Positions 1-8,941 of a stretch of DNA of 64,000 nucleotides are shown here, piece after piece. The first letter of the stretch is position 1, and each line of letters opens with the position of its first letter. A program made the translations under genes and the position numbers. The DNA is from Halobellus clavatus (GTDB taxonomy: Archaea; Halobacteriota; Halobacteria; Halobacteriales; Haloferacaceae): positions 352,103-416,102 of the forward strand of contig NZ_FNPB01000002.1 in assembly GCF_900107195.1 (NCBI RefSeq), read 5' to 3'. The notes under the pieces are model-generated. The model had not been told where the DNA came from and ran no database searches. It saw only the letters and a list, made by a program, of their open reading frames with translations.

Positions 1-1341
1 GGGGTTGTCGAGCCGGTTCCGCCCCCGACTCTCGAGCCAGACCCACTCGCCGTCGGCGCTGCGAAAGCGGTACTCCACGCGAACCGTCTCTCCCGGCGTC
101 TCCAGGACGGCCTCGAAGGCGGCCCGGACGCGTTCGCGGTCCTCGGGGTGGATGAATTCCATCGAATTCGCACCGCATAGCTCGCTCTCCGAGTAGCCGA
201 GTGTCCGCTCGGTCTGCGGATTGGCGTACTCGATCCGGCCTTCCTCGTCGATGAGCGTGAGCAGATCAGACGACTGCTCGACGAACGCCTTGTACTGTTC
301 GAGCTCCCGTTCGTACTCCTCGCGGTCGGTGACGTCGCGGAGGATGACCACGATGCCCGCGGGCGCCTCGGCCGGTTCGAGCGTGGAGACGGTCATCTCG
401 TAATGACGCGCCGGCCCCTCTCCCTGGAGTGTCACCGTCGTCCGACCGACGGTCTGTTCGACGAGGAGGTCGTGCGTCCCGATCGGAGCGGGCAGCGCGG
501 TTTCGGCCGTTTCGCCGACCTGCACGGACGTCTCGAACAGCGATTGAGCGGCCTGGTTGGCGTCGATGATCCGCCCGTCGGGATTCACGACGACGACGCC
601 CTCGTCGATGTGCCGAACTGCGTGCTCGCGCGCGACCGGGACGAACCCGAACAGGTCGCCACGGTAGAGCGCCACGATGTACACGACAGAAGCCATCGCC
701 GTCCCGACGACTGCGTAGTCGACGCCGGTGACCGAAGCGACGGCCGCGTTCGAGACGATGTCGAACGTCACGACGAGCCCGACGGCACAGAGGAAGACCG
801 CTACCTGCCACTGACGGGCGTACTTCGTCTCGATGAGTCGAAAGCCGAGAATGACGGTCCCGGCTCCGACCAGGACGTAGCCCACCACCTGCGCCAGATA
901 GTGGAACGGGGTCGTCCCGAGCAACGCGACGGTCGTCAGTGGATCGCGCACGACGTGGATTGTCTCGAAGGTGAACCGGGTCGCGATCGGCGGCACGCCC
1001 GTCACGAGCAGTAAATAAGCCGTGCCTGCGCCGACGAGAACGCGTCCGAGCGTCGATTCGAGTACTGACTGATGCCCGGCGTACGTCACGGTGAAGTAAA
1101 ACCAGGTGACAGCCATCAGGCCACGCGCGATCTCGACGCCGAACGAGGCGTAGTACGCCACCGTCACGCCGCCGAGTATCTCGACGAACTGCACGCCGGC
1201 CCACAGCCCCACAGCGACCAGGAAGACCGCGAACTCGTTCGCCGCGCGCTTCTCTCGGTGTCGAACGGTCCACCAGAGCGACGACAGCGTCGCCACGAGC
1301 GCGCCGCCGATCAGCACCAGGTGGAGCGTCAGCGCCTCCAT
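1..1341 (-). CDS. Membrane sensor (histidine kinase) with 7TM N-terminus and PAS domains, C-terminus outside window
   Basis: The reading frame runs from ATG at 1341 down to base 1 without a stop, giving 447 residues of an incomplete protein. Residues 1 to about 240 hold seven hydrophobic segments, as in the 7TM sensor module common in haloarchaeal histidine kinases. A first PAS domain covers roughly 245-350 and a second PAS begins near 350 (motifs such as ITDREEYER and an IEYANPQTE-like stretch). The kinase core itself is not in the window, so a kinase output is inferred from the architecture. It probably detects a membrane or redox signal and relays it by phosphotransfer. A TATA-like box lies about 80 bp upstream of the start. 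Confidence 0.85.
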   Translation of the reverse strand, partial: MEALTLHLVLIGGALVATLSSLWWTVRHREKRAANEFAVFLVAVGLWAGVQFVEILGGVTVAYYASFGVEIARGLMAVTWFYFTVTYAGHQSVLESTLGRVLVGAGTAYLLLVTGVPPIATRFTFETIHVVRDPLTTVALLGTTPFHYLAQVVGYVLVGAGTVILGFRLIETKYARQWQVAVFLCAVGLVVTFDIVSNAAVASVTGVDYAVVGTAMASVVYIVALYRGDLFGFVPVAREHAVRHIDEGVVVVNPDGRIIDANQAAQSLFETSVQVGETAETALPAPIGTHDLLVEQTVGRTTVTLQGEGPARHYEMTVSTLEPAEAPAGIVVILRDVTDREEYERELEQYKAFVEQSSDLLTLIDEEGRIEYANPQTERTLGYSESELCGANSMEFIHPEDRERVRAAFEAVLETPGETVRVEYRFRSADGEWVWLESRGRNRLDNP

Positions 1342-1343
1342 CG

Positions 1344-1391
1344 TCACACGGCTCCCGCCACCGGCCGTGACCGTTGCGCGGTGGTCGACAT
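1344..1391 (-). other. Possible 15-codon upstream ORF ahead of the sensor kinase
   Basis: An ATG at 1391 opens a 15-codon frame (begins MSTTAQ, ends VAGAV) whose TGA at 1346-1344 is 2 bp before the sensor ATG. The TATA-like box at 1421-1428 would place a transcript start near 1397, so this short frame would be almost leaderless while the kinase would be internal. It could couple translation to the kinase, or be chance. No homologue is known to me. Confidence 0.2.
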
Positions 1392-1420
1392 CGTTGGTAC
1401 CGACACTTGCGACAATTCAG

Positions 1421-1428
1421 TAATAAAG
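1421..1428 (-). promoter_or_regulatory. TATA-like box for the sensor kinase
   Basis: On the minus strand the sequence reads CTTTATTA, preceded by a modest BRE-like stretch. Distance to the annotated ATG (about 80 bp) implies a short leader. Confidence 0.4.
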
Positions 1429-1481
1429 GCGGCTAAATGTTTCCGAGACTAGATTTCGACGGCGACACGCCCCCGAATCGG

Positions 1482-2117
1482 TCACTCGCGCCCGGTTCTC
1501 GACGGACGGTGCTCGTCCTCGGTCGCGTCTTCGACACCGGCGAGTACCTCGTCGGCCGTCGCTACCGCAGCGAATTCCCCGTGCAGGTGGGTCAGCGCAG
1601 TCCGATGAACCTCCACCGCAGCGTAGTGCGTTCCGTCGGGCGCGTCGCGCTCGAACGTTGCGGTAGCGTCGGCGACGACGACCGGGTCGAACCCCAGATT
1701 CTCCGCCAGCCGAGTCGTCGTCGAGACGCAGTGATCGGTCGTGAGTCCGACGACGACGACGGAGCCACAGCCCCGCTCGCGGAGCCACTCCTCCAGTTCG
1801 GTACCCACGAACGCCGCGTTCACCCGCTTCGTCATCACGGTCTCGTCCTCAGTCGGTTCGGTTTCGGGCTTCCACGCGAACCCCGGCGTATCCCGGCGGA
1901 GCGGCGAGTCCGGTTCGGTGGAATCGTGGCGAATGTGGACGCGGGGCCAGTCGGTCGACCGCCAGGTGTCCAGCAGCCGCGCGGCGTTGGTCTCGGCGTC
2001 GCGATTGTTGCGGTCGCCCCACCTCGGGTCGTCGAAACCGGTCTGGAGATCGATCAACACGAGCGCGGGGCGTTCACCGAGTTCGACCCCGCCGTCGGTG
2101 TCACCGTCGCCCGACAT
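1482..2117 (-). CDS. Isochorismatase-family cysteine hydrolase
   Basis: The product has 211 residues, a normal length for the isochorismatase-like/nicotinamidase fold. The expected catalytic triad is visible: Asp23 in VLIDLQTGF, Lys97 in MTKRVNAAF, and Cys130 in [11 protein letters not shown]. The enzyme is a cytoplasmic amidase or related hydrolase; the substrate cannot be read from sequence, and the divergent lid argues against confident assignment to nicotinamidase. The ATG at 2117 follows the stop of the YcgG-like gene by only a few bases, so the two are probably co-transcribed and translationally coupled. Confidence 0.85.
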   Translation of the reverse strand: MSGDGDTDGGVELGERPALVLIDLQTGFDDPRWGDRNNRDAETNAARLLDTWRSTDWPRVHIRHDSTEPDSPLRRDTPGFAWKPETEPTEDETVMTKRVNAAFVGTELEEWLRERGCGSVVVVGLTTDHCVSTTTRLAENLGFDPVVVADATATFERDAPDGTHYAAVEVHRTALTHLHGEFAAVATADEVLAGVEDATEDEHRPSRTGRE

Positions 2118-2121
2118 CGAG

Positions 2122-2934
2122 TTAGTCGTCCCCCGTCGATGGCGCCGTCCGCGGCGGGGAAGCCTTCGGATGTTCGCGGGTCACCTCGATCGGGCACTCG
2201 TCGGGTGACTGCTCGGGGTCCTCCCGGAAGAGGTACTGGACCCACTCGCGGTCCCCTTCGACCCCCCAGTCGCCCAGGTCGGCGTGGGGACAGACGCCGT
2301 CGTACTCCTCGAGGCGACCCTGGATCTGCTCGCGAGCGCGCCGCCCGGCCTCGGTGTCGTGAGTGATACCGTCGAAGAGCACCCGCGGCTGGAACGTGAT
2401 CTCCAGACCGACCGGGCAATACCGACTCCGGCGGTCGTCGTAAAACGGCGCTCGACACGTCGGGAACATCGGTTCGCCGCCGAAAGAGAACTCCCAGTGG
2501 GGGTCGTCCGGGTCTGTTGGGATCTCTTCGGGCCAGGGCTCGGGGTCGTGCACGTGGAGGAACTGGAGAAGGTGCCAGAGCGCCTCGTGATAGTCGGCCT
2601 CGGTCCACGTCTCCTCGGGCGGCTTGAAGAACGTCACTAGGGAAGTCTGTCCGGGAGCGTCCGGGTGCCTATCGAGATACTCGAGCAGCGTCTCGCGGAA
2701 CCTCAAAAGCGCATCCGGATCGGTGGTCGACGGAACGGCGGTGTAGAGCGGGTTGCCCTCTTGGACCGACTGTGTCCCGAAGTGACAGGGAAATGCTGTG
2801 TCGTTGCGCTCCCCGAGGAGGGCGTCCGTGAACGTCTCGAAGTGCCGTGTCACCCAATGCGGCACCTCGCCGGCCTCGACGCGGGACGCCATCGTCTCCT
2901 GATCGACGAGCGATTGGACGCCCGGCTCGTTCAT
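2122..2934 (-). CDS. YqcI/YcgG-like protein
   Basis: This 270-residue soluble protein resembles the YqcI/YcgG family: an N-terminal [10 protein letters not shown] segment, a conserved central [10 protein letters not shown] stretch, a tryptophan-rich WHLLQFLH helix and the [17 protein letters not shown] region. The family has no well-established biochemical role; members often sit near redox or amidase genes. Here it is the promoter-proximal gene of a two-gene unit with the isochorismatase-like hydrolase. The ATG at 2934 is preceded by no obvious ribosome site, which suits a leaderless transcript. Confidence 0.75.
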   Translation of the reverse strand: MNEPGVQSLVDQETMASRVEAGEVPHWVTRHFETFTDALLGERNDTAFPCHFGTQSVQEGNPLYTAVPSTTDPDALLRFRETLLEYLDRHPDAPGQTSLVTFFKPPEETWTEADYHEALWHLLQFLHVHDPEPWPEEIPTDPDDPHWEFSFGGEPMFPTCRAPFYDDRRSRYCPVGLEITFQPRVLFDGITHDTEAGRRAREQIQGRLEEYDGVCPHADLGDWGVEGDREWVQYLFREDPEQSPDECPIEVTREHPKASPPRTAPSTGDD

Positions 2935-3015
2935 ACGCGAACGTGGATCTGACCGTTCAAGAGCGCTTCGCCCGCTCTCGGTCCCCCCGACACTCCGACG
3001 GAGGTGAATCCGAAT

Positions 3016-4518
3016 TCAGTCCGCCCGCGTGCCGACGGTGAACGTCTCGGCGCGCTCGTCGGCGTCGGCGGTCGTGAGCAGTGACACGCCGACGGTGAGG
3101 AGCAGCGAGAGCGCCATCCCGTAGAGCGCGAAGTCCCACGTGAAGTACGTCGAGCCGAACACGGTCACGCCGCCGACGGTGAGAGCGGGGAGGAAGACGT
3201 GTAGCAGGTAGAAGAGCTGCGACCCCGCGATGCCCGCGATCATCCCCTGACGGGTCGTCTTCGGCCAGTAGAGCGCCACGATCACTGGGAGCGCCAACTG
3301 CGCGTACCCGCCGAAGGCGGTGTCACCTACGGTGATGAGCGTGCCCGGTCGGAACAGGCTGACGACGAACGTCCCGATAGCGAAGACGGCGACGCCGATT
3401 CGGGCGATCCATGCCTCGCGCTCGTCGCTCGCGCTCGGGTTCACGAACGGCCGATAGAGGTCCCGGGTCAGGTACGACGACCCCGAGAGCAGCATCGAGT
3501 CCGACGACGACATCATCGCCGCCATCGCCCCGGCGACGACGAGCGCCGCGAACCACGCGGGCGTGTACTCGTTCAGCAGCACCGGAATCACGTTCGAGCC
3601 CTCCGGGACCGCGATCCCGAGTCCGGCCGCCCACGTGCCGAGGAGGAACGCGGGGACGAACAGCAGCACGACCAGCACCGGCCACAGCGCGAACGATCGC
3701 TTCAGGACGCGGACGTCCTTCGCGACGAAGAAGCGCTGATTGATCTGTGGGAACATCGTCACGCCGAAGGCGATGGTCACCGCCTGGGCGATCATCCACT
3801 GTGGCGAGTAGAGACCGCCCCCGAGCGCGAGGAACTCGGGAGTGGTCTCCGCCACCGATGACGAGACGACGTCGAGCCCGCCCGCACTCGAGAGGACCCA
3901 GCCGACCGCGATCCAGACGATTCCGAGCATGAAGAGCCCCTGGATGGTGTCGGTCCACGCGACGCCGCGGAGCCCCGCGGCGACGACGTAGACGATGATG
4001 AACAGGGTGATGCCGGCCGCGCCGACCCAGTAGGGGATCGCCCCGTTCGTGAGGCCGACGATCGCCTCGCCAGCGCCCATCTGCTGGAGCATCACGTACG
4101 GGAACAGCCAGAACAGCGAGACGCCCGCCACGAGCGCTCGGAGCCGTCGCGACCCGAAGCGGTCGCCCAGCATCTCGCCGAGCGTGACGTACCCCTGGAT
4201 CTTGCCGATCAGCCACTGCCGGTAGCCGATCAGATACCAGAGGATCGCAAAGAGGATCCCGTCCATCAGGCCCATCACGAGGATCCACTCGGGGCCCGCC
4301 CCGTAGGCGAGGTTCGGACCGCCGAAGAACGTGAACGCCGACAGCAGCGTCGCGAACGTGGTGAAGAGCAGGACGACCGTCCCGATCGAGCGACTCGCCA
4401 GGTAGTAGTCCTCCGCGTCGCGGCCGGTCAGTCGATACGCGAGCAGCCCGACCGCCAGTGCGACGACGAGGTACCCCCCGACGATGCCGAGTTGGACGGG
4501 TAACTGCGGGCTAGCCAT
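3016..4518 (-). CDS. Sodium:solute symporter (SSS family)
   Basis: The 500-residue protein has about 13 transmembrane helices and the SSS-type order of motifs: an early GGPNLAYGAGP region, a GLRGVAWTDTIQG segment typical of SSS transporters, and the MMSSSDSMLLSGSS stretch that lines the second sodium site in this family. It imports an organic solute (acids, amino acids and polyols are all possible) with sodium. Its ATG at 4518 overlaps the stop of the DUF3311 gene by 8 bp, so the pair is translationally coupled. A short DUF3311 membrane protein next to an SSS transporter is a recurring arrangement. Confidence 0.92.
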   Translation of the reverse strand: MASPQLPVQLGIVGGYLVVALAVGLLAYRLTGRDAEDYYLASRSIGTVVLLFTTFATLLSAFTFFGGPNLAYGAGPEWILVMGLMDGILFAILWYLIGYRQWLIGKIQGYVTLGEMLGDRFGSRRLRALVAGVSLFWLFPYVMLQQMGAGEAIVGLTNGAIPYWVGAAGITLFIIVYVVAAGLRGVAWTDTIQGLFMLGIVWIAVGWVLSSAGGLDVVSSSVAETTPEFLALGGGLYSPQWMIAQAVTIAFGVTMFPQINQRFFVAKDVRVLKRSFALWPVLVVLLFVPAFLLGTWAAGLGIAVPEGSNVIPVLLNEYTPAWFAALVVAGAMAAMMSSSDSMLLSGSSYLTRDLYRPFVNPSASDEREAWIARIGVAVFAIGTFVVSLFRPGTLITVGDTAFGGYAQLALPVIVALYWPKTTRQGMIAGIAGSQLFYLLHVFLPALTVGGVTVFGSTYFTWDFALYGMALSLLLTVGVSLLTTADADERAETFTVGTRAD

Positions 4519-4744
4519 CGAATCCCACCTCCTCGGGGTCGACGTTCATCCCCCGGTCCCATGCACCGCGGGCGAACAGCGCGAAGGCCACCGAGGCCAG
4601 CCCCATCCAGCCGATGTGCCACCACAGCCACACCGGCAGTCCCTGCCAGGTCGTCGCGTCGCGCCAGAGGAACCACGGAACCGCGAACGTCACGAGTACT
4701 GCGAAGACGCCGATCCAAAGATAATCGGTCTTCTTTCGCGTCAT
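4511..4744 (-). CDS. DUF3311 small membrane protein, partner of the SSS transporter
   Basis: I place the start at ATG 4744 (MTRKKTDYLW), giving 77 residues; the longer frame needs a TTG start and would overlap the TATA box. The protein has two hydrophobic helices separated by a short WRDATTWQGLPVW loop, as in DUF3311 proteins. These small proteins precede and overlap SSS permease genes and are thought to be accessory subunits, although the role is not proven. A TATA-like box at 4768-4778 sits about 27 bp upstream of 4744, which fits a leaderless transcript. Confidence 0.8.
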   Translation of the reverse strand: MTRKKTDYLWIGVFAVLVTFAVPWFLWRDATTWQGLPVWLWWHIGWMGLASVAFALFARGAWDRGMNVDPEEVGFDG

Positions 4745-4767
4745 CGAATGGGTATCACCACTCGACA

Positions 4768-4778
4768 AAAGTAAAGAT
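4768..4778 (-). promoter_or_regulatory. TATA-like box of the DUF3311-SSS operon
   Basis: The minus strand reads CTTTACTTTTG, centred about 28 bp before ATG 4744. This supports the short DUF3311 start and a leaderless mRNA. Confidence 0.55.
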
Positions 4779-4791
4779 TGTCTTTCGAAGT

Positions 4792-4825
4792 TCGATATCG
4801 ATTTCCGAAGAAAATTTTTCTTCGG
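4792..4825. promoter_or_regulatory. Two adjacent palindromes, candidate operator
   Basis: Positions 4792-4801 are a perfect 10-bp palindrome (TCGATATCGA). Positions 4805-4825 are a perfect palindrome with 10-bp arms (CCGAAGAAAA) around one central T. Both lie 15-50 bp upstream of the TATA box of the DUF3311-SSS operon, the usual place for an archaeal activator, and are unusually AT-rich for this genome. They could control transporter expression. Confidence 0.5.
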
Positions 4826-5070
4826 TACTGGGTTGCTGCGGTCCTCCGTACTTCATACAGACGTGTGACACGATCGACGGACGACGGAGCACGTCAGTTC
4901 CGACGTGCTTGTGGGGACTCCGACTCCCGACGCGTTGATTGCAATCTCGACGTATCGCGGTCGTTTCCGTCGGATCCCGGGGTCACAACGAACGAGACGT
5001 GAACGGTGCCCCGCACGCGAGGCCAGTATCAATGTCTGTTTTTGACACGATAGATATTTGCCGCGAGCAG
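4826..5070. other. Intergenic region with a short hairpin, no gene seen
   Basis: No convincing coding frame is present between the transporter operator and the dnaG promoter. A 7-bp stem with a 6-base loop (GCACGTC/GACGTGC) lies at about 4881-4900. The rest shows no repeat or RNA gene that I can recognise. Confidence 0.5.
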
Positions 5071-5073
5071 CCC

Positions 5074-5082
5074 ATATATAAA
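5074..5082 (+). promoter_or_regulatory. TATA box of dnaG
   Basis: ATATATAAA at 5074-5082 is a near-consensus archaeal TATA box. It predicts a transcript start near 5105 and a leader of about 40 nt before ATG 5148. A G-rich run (GGGGGG) lies about 10 nt before the ATG. Confidence 0.65.
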
Positions 5083-5147
5083 GACGTCATCGGGTTTCCC
5101 ATGACGATCATCTCACCATCACCCAACCCCTACGGGGGGACTCATCA

Positions 5148-6995
5148 ATGGAAGACACTGAAAAATACCTCATTCACGCAGCGATCACCGCAGACGGGGT
5201 CGTCGAGCGGTCCGACGTCGTCGGGGCCATCTTCGGGCAGACCGAGGGGCTCCTCGGCGACGACTTGGACCTCCGGGACCTCCAGCAGTCGTCGAAAGTC
5301 GGGCGCATCGACGTCGAAATCGACTCCCAGAACGGCCAGTCGTTCGGGACCGTCACGATCGCGAGCAGCCTCGATCGCGTCAAGACAGCGATCCTCGCCG
5401 CCTCCCTCGAGACGATCACTCGCGTCGGGCCCTGTCGGGCCACCGTCGAAGTAACCGACATCGAGGACGTCCGCGAGGCGAAACGCCGCGAGGTCGTCGA
5501 ACGAGCGAAGGAACTGCTCTCGGAGTCGTTCGACGAGAGCGTGATGTCCTCGAACGAGATCCTCTCGGAGGTCAAAGAGAGCGTTCGCATCGAGGACATC
5601 AGCGAGTACCAGGGCCTCCCCGCCGGCCCCAACGTCGCCGACTCGGACGCGGTCGTGGTCGTCGAGGGCCGGGCGGACGTCCTGACGCTCCTGAGCTACG
5701 GCATCAAGAACGCCATCGCTGTCGAGGGTACCAACGTCCCCGAGGCGATCGCGGAACTCACTCAGGAGCGGACCACCACCGCCTTCCTCGACGGGGACCG
5801 CGGCGGGGAACTCATCCTGCGCGAACTCACGCAGGTGGGCGACGTCGACTACGTCGCCTTCGCTCCCTCGGGCCGCTCCGTCGAGGACCTCGAACGTCAC
5901 GAGGTGTTCACTGCGCTCCGCGACAAGGTGGCACTGGAATCGTTCACGTTCGGGTCCGAGACCGACGCAGCGGCCGACGACGTCGAGGAACCGGACGCGC
6001 GAGCGGGCGGTGACGTGACGGACCCTCGGACGGGGTCGCCGACGACTGAGTCGGCGGCCCACCCCGCCGTCGATCGGCGGTCGATGCCGGAGGCCGTCGA
6101 CGTCGACGCCGATAGGTCCGCCTCCTCGGAGTGCACCTCGCCATCGGAGTCGCCGGGGGAGGCCGTGCGTGCCGAGGCCGAGGGACGCGAATCGAACGGC
6201 GACGCGCCGTCGCCGGGATCCACCGACCCCGCCGACGCGACCGACCCTGCCGGTTCGAGTGATCCCGCCGACGAGACTGATCCCGCCGACGGCTCCGACT
6301 CGACGGACGCGTTCGAGACCCCGGATGTGACCGATCACGCCGAACCGCCGCATCCGACGGACGGCGACGCCGACCCGGAGGAACTGACTGCGACCGTCGT
6401 CGAATCGGACGATCCGGATACGGACGTGACAGGATCGACGGATTCGACCGCGGCCGTCTCCGAGGGCGACGAATCGGCCGAGGATGTGGGCGATTCGGCG
6501 GCGACGACCGACCAGCCGGTCGATAGCGACGACGCGGGAGACGGCGATAGTTCGACTGCGGACGATGCGGACGCGACTGCAGCCGAGACAGACACGTCTG
6601 CAGCCGAGACAGACACGGCTGCAGACGATTCGGACGCGCCTGCAGATCCCGATGCGGCCGCGGGCGACGACTCGACGGACGACCGCCCGCAATCGCTCGC
6701 CGATCACGTGCGGGAGGTCATCGACGACGGGAGCGAGACCATCCGACTCCTCGACGCCGACCTCGTCGCCGTCGAGGAGCGGCCCGTTACGGACGCCTTC
6801 GACGCGCTCTCGTCGACCGACCCCGCGCCGTACGCCGCCGTCGTCGACGGCGAATTCTCACAGCGCCTCCTCGACGTGGCGGCCCAGCGCGGCGTCGAAC
6901 ACGCCGTTGCGGCGTCGACCGGCGAGTTCGTGAAGAAGCCCGTCGGGGTCAGACTGCTGACGGCCGACCAGCTGGCGACGTCTGTCGCGAACTGA
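5148..6995 (+). CDS. dnaG: Archaeal DnaG-type primase / exosome subunit with expanded acidic linker
   Basis: The first 260 residues match archaeal DnaG closely: an N-terminal [11 protein letters not shown] block and a TOPRIM domain with Glu173 ([10 protein letters not shown]) and the metal-binding Asp215-Gly-Asp217. Archaeal DnaG has weak primase activity and is a stable subunit of the RNA exosome. Residues about 270-505 form a low-complexity Asp/Glu/Thr/Ala/Pro linker, followed by a conserved C-terminal domain of about 100 residues (from [11 protein letters not shown]). At 615 residues it is longer than most family members; the growth is all in the linker, which contains short in-frame tandem repeats. 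A monocistronic unit with its own TATA box. Confidence 0.93.
   Translation: MEDTEKYLIHAAITADGVVERSDVVGAIFGQTEGLLGDDLDLRDLQQSSKVGRIDVEIDSQNGQSFGTVTIASSLDRVKTAILAASLETITRVGPCRATVEVTDIEDVREAKRREVVERAKELLSESFDESVMSSNEILSEVKESVRIEDISEYQGLPAGPNVADSDAVVVVEGRADVLTLLSYGIKNAIAVEGTNVPEAIAELTQERTTTAFLDGDRGGELILRELTQVGDVDYVAFAPSGRSVEDLERHEVFTALRDKVALESFTFGSETDAAADDVEEPDARAGGDVTDPRTGSPTTESAAHPAVDRRSMPEAVDVDADRSASSECTSPSESPGEAVRAEAEGRESNGDAPSPGSTDPADATDPAGSSDPADETDPADGSDSTDAFETPDVTDHAEPPHPTDGDADPEELTATVVESDDPDTDVTGSTDSTAAVSEGDESAEDVGDSAATTDQPVDSDDAGDGDSSTADDADATAAETDTSAAETDTAADDSDAPADPDAAAGDDSTDDRPQSLADHVREVIDDGSETIRLLDADLVAVEERPVTDAFDALSSTDPAPYAAVVDGEFSQRLLDVAAQRGVEHAVAASTGEFVKKPVGVRLLTADQLATSVAN
6577..6639 (+). 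repeat. 21-bp tandem repeat in the dnaG linker
   Basis: Two nearly identical 21-bp units (6577-6597 and 6598-6618, one base different at the end) and a degenerate third unit encode [14 protein letters not shown] and ADDSDAP. The 7-codon period keeps the frame, so copy number can change without breaking the gene. Confidence 0.75.
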
Positions 6996-7022
6996 ACGGC
7001 CCGTTCTCGCTTCTTGGGGGAC

Positions 7023-7451
7023 TCACTCCGGGACGTCGTACGCGTAGACGAGCGCGTCGGCCCACGCGCCCCCGCGCTCGTAGAAACACGGCCGGTACGC
7101 CACCGGCTGGAATCCGATCGACTCGTACAGCGACCTCGCCGGGTCGTTGTCGACCGCGACGAGTAGCGTCACCCGCGTCCCGGGGTCGCATCTCGCGACG
7201 ACCCCGTCGACGAGCGTCCGGCCGTGACCGCGACGCCGATGGTCGGGGTCGACGACCAACTCCGCGAGGTGGACGTCGCCCTCGCCGACCGTGATCGCGT
7301 ACCCGACTGGCTCGCCGCCGGGACGCTCGACCGCGACCAGGCACGCGCCGACGGCCGCGAACGACGCGAGCAGTTCCGGCGACGGCGCATCGAGATGCGA
7401 CTGGAGCGCGGCGATCGCCGAAGCGTCGGCGGGACGGGCCGGCCGGATCAC
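7023..7451 (-). CDS. GNAT-family N-acetyltransferase
   Basis: The 142-residue product has the GNAT fold signatures: beta strand 4 with ELVVDPDHRRRGHGRTL, which contains the acetyl-CoA pyrophosphate loop (R-R-G-H-G-R), and the C-terminal NDPARSLYESIGF motif. The acceptor is unknown; the closest-looking relatives act on protein N-termini or small amines. It starts with GTG at 7451, which overlaps the TGA of the DUF92 gene by 4 bp, so it is the second gene of a tightly coupled pair. Confidence 0.88.
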   Translation of the reverse strand: MIRPARPADASAIAALQSHLDAPSPELLASFAAVGACLVAVERPGGEPVGYAITVGEGDVHLAELVVDPDHRRRGHGRTLVDGVVARCDPGTRVTLLVAVDNDPARSLYESIGFQPVAYRPCFYERGGAWADALVYAYDVPE

Positions 7452-8758
7452 GGCCCCAACAGCGCGAGCGCGGCGACGGCACTCACCACGGCTCCGACCA
7501 GCGTCGCCGCGAAGTTCACCGCCTCGTTGCCGAACTGCTGTCCCTCGACGGTCGCACCGAGGACGCTGTCGGCCGTCATGCCGAGGAAGCCGCCGAGGGT
7601 CACGACGGCCGCGCCCACGAAGCCGACGTCCGGGAGGAGCGCGAACGCCACGCCAGCGACGACAGTGGCGCCGAGGACGCCGAACACCTCGCCCTGCCAG
7701 GTCACCCCGCCGTCGGTCCCGGGCGGGACTGACTCCATTGTGGTGATGAGCCGCGGGCTGTCGTAGAGGCCGCCGATCTCGGAGGAGAGCGTATCACTGA
7801 GCGCCGCCGCCATCGACCCGGCGAAGGCGTACTGGAACAACAGCCCGTCGACGGGCAGCGACCGACTCCCGGCGAAGAGGAGCACACAGAGCAGCGCGAC
7901 CGCGGCGTTGCCGAGGACGTTCCCAGTCCCCCGCGCGCCCTCGTTCTCCTCGGCGATGCCGCGGCGTTTTTTCTCCTCGTAGCGAAACTTCGTCGAGAGC
8001 GAGCCGATCCCGAAGAACGCGATGAGCACCGCGAACCAGCCGAAGCCGCCGAAGACGATGACCAGGAGGCCCAAGAGGACGCCGGAGAGCATCCCGGCGA
8101 CGGACGCGGCGCCGAGCGCGTAGGAGGCGTATCCGAGCGCGACCGTGACGGCGAGCGCGGCCCCGATGTCGACCACGCCCACCGAGACCGCGAGCGAGTC
8201 GAAGAGCCACAGCAGCAGACCCGCCGAGAGCATCACCAGCGGGTCGTCGCGCTCGAAGAGCATCTCGCGGAAGAGCGCAGCGACGAGCGCTCCCGCGACG
8301 GCGAGAAACGCGAACCGCGGTGCGACGATCGGCGACGAGGTGAGAGAGGCCACGCCGGCCTGCCCCGCGAAGCCCGCGGCGCTCCCGGCGACGCCGAAGC
8401 CGGCCGTCCCCAAGAACGGCTCGTCAGAGGCCTCCGCTACGAGGCGCTTGCCAAGGTTGCCGTACGAGAGCACGAAGACGCTCGCGACGAACAGGTCGAT
8501 CGGGAGTCCGAGTTCGGTCGCCAGAATCGCCAGCCCAGCCGCGGCCAGCGCGAAGCCCGTGAGTCCGTTCAGCCGCCCCTCGCGGTGGTCGCTGGGTCGC
8601 GCGAACAGATCGAACAGCGGTCCGTCGGTGATCACGAATGCCGCGAGCAGCGCGACGGCGGCGAAGGGGACGAAGGCCGCCCGGCCCAGCACCGGCGCGG
8701 TCACCGAGATCGTCCCGATCAGGGCGAACCCGCCCGCCCGCCGAAGCGTCGGTTGCAC
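7448..8758 (-). CDS. DUF92 (TMEM19-like) integral membrane protein
   Basis: I choose GTG 8758 as start (436 residues, VQPTLRRAGGF), because a TATA-like box sits 27 bp upstream; an upstream ATG frame would add about 52 poorly conserved residues. The protein has around 12 hydrophobic helices and the DUF92 core, including GSLSTKFRYEEKKRRG, GNVLGNAAVA and SMAAALSDTLSSEIG. Relatives include plant and algal phytyl/farnesyl-phosphate kinase (VTE6-like) proteins, so a prenyl-phosphate role is possible. Its position beside two cis-prenyltransferase genes makes that idea attractive, but it is inference. Confidence 0.85.
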   Translation of the reverse strand: MQPTLRRAGGFALIGTISVTAPVLGRAAFVPFAAVALLAAFVITDGPLFDLFARPSDHREGRLNGLTGFALAAAGLAILATELGLPIDLFVASVFVLSYGNLGKRLVAEASDEPFLGTAGFGVAGSAAGFAGQAGVASLTSSPIVAPRFAFLAVAGALVAALFREMLFERDDPLVMLSAGLLLWLFDSLAVSVGVVDIGAALAVTVALGYASYALGAASVAGMLSGVLLGLLVIVFGGFGWFAVLIAFFGIGSLSTKFRYEEKKRRGIAEENEGARGTGNVLGNAAVALLCVLLFAGSRSLPVDGLLFQYAFAGSMAAALSDTLSSEIGGLYDSPRLITTMESVPPGTDGGVTWQGEVFGVLGATVVAGVAFALLPDVGFVGAAVVTLGGFLGMTADSVLGATVEGQQFGNEAVNFAATLVGAVVSAVAALALLGP

Positions 8759-8781
8759 ATCACGGGCTACCCCCGACGCGC

Positions 8782-8790
8782 ACTTAACGG
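8782..8790 (-). promoter_or_regulatory. TATA-like box for DUF92-GNAT
   Basis: The minus strand reads CCGTTAAGT about 27 bp before GTG 8758. It fixes the short DUF92 start as a leaderless one. Confidence 0.5.
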
Positions 8791-8909
8791 TCCCGACATC
8801 TCGTCTCGCGGTTTCCCGGCTGGCTTGGTCGCGTACACGAACTGCTGTCGCCCGGGCCAGTGACTGTCTGCACGGCGACCCGAACGCCGTCGATCGACCC
8901 GAACCCCGA

Positions 8910-8918
8910 AACATATGT
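8910..8918 (+). promoter_or_regulatory. TATA-like box for the UppS-like paralogue
   Basis: AACATATGT at 8910-8918 lies 28 bp before GTG 8942, which supports a leaderless GTG start for the downstream gene and not the ATG inside the box itself. Confidence 0.5.
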
Positions 8919-8941
8919 CACTCCGTCGCGGACGGTGCGCC

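Noticed and set aside
5145..6707. 520-codon open frame antisense to dnaG
   Set aside because: Complement of the dnaG coding sequence; Arg/Gly/Val-rich translation with no conserved motif.
8759..8914. 52-residue N-terminal extension of the DUF92 protein
   Set aside because: The extension covers both TATA-like boxes of the divergent promoter and lacks conservation-like features; GTG 8758 fits a leaderless start.
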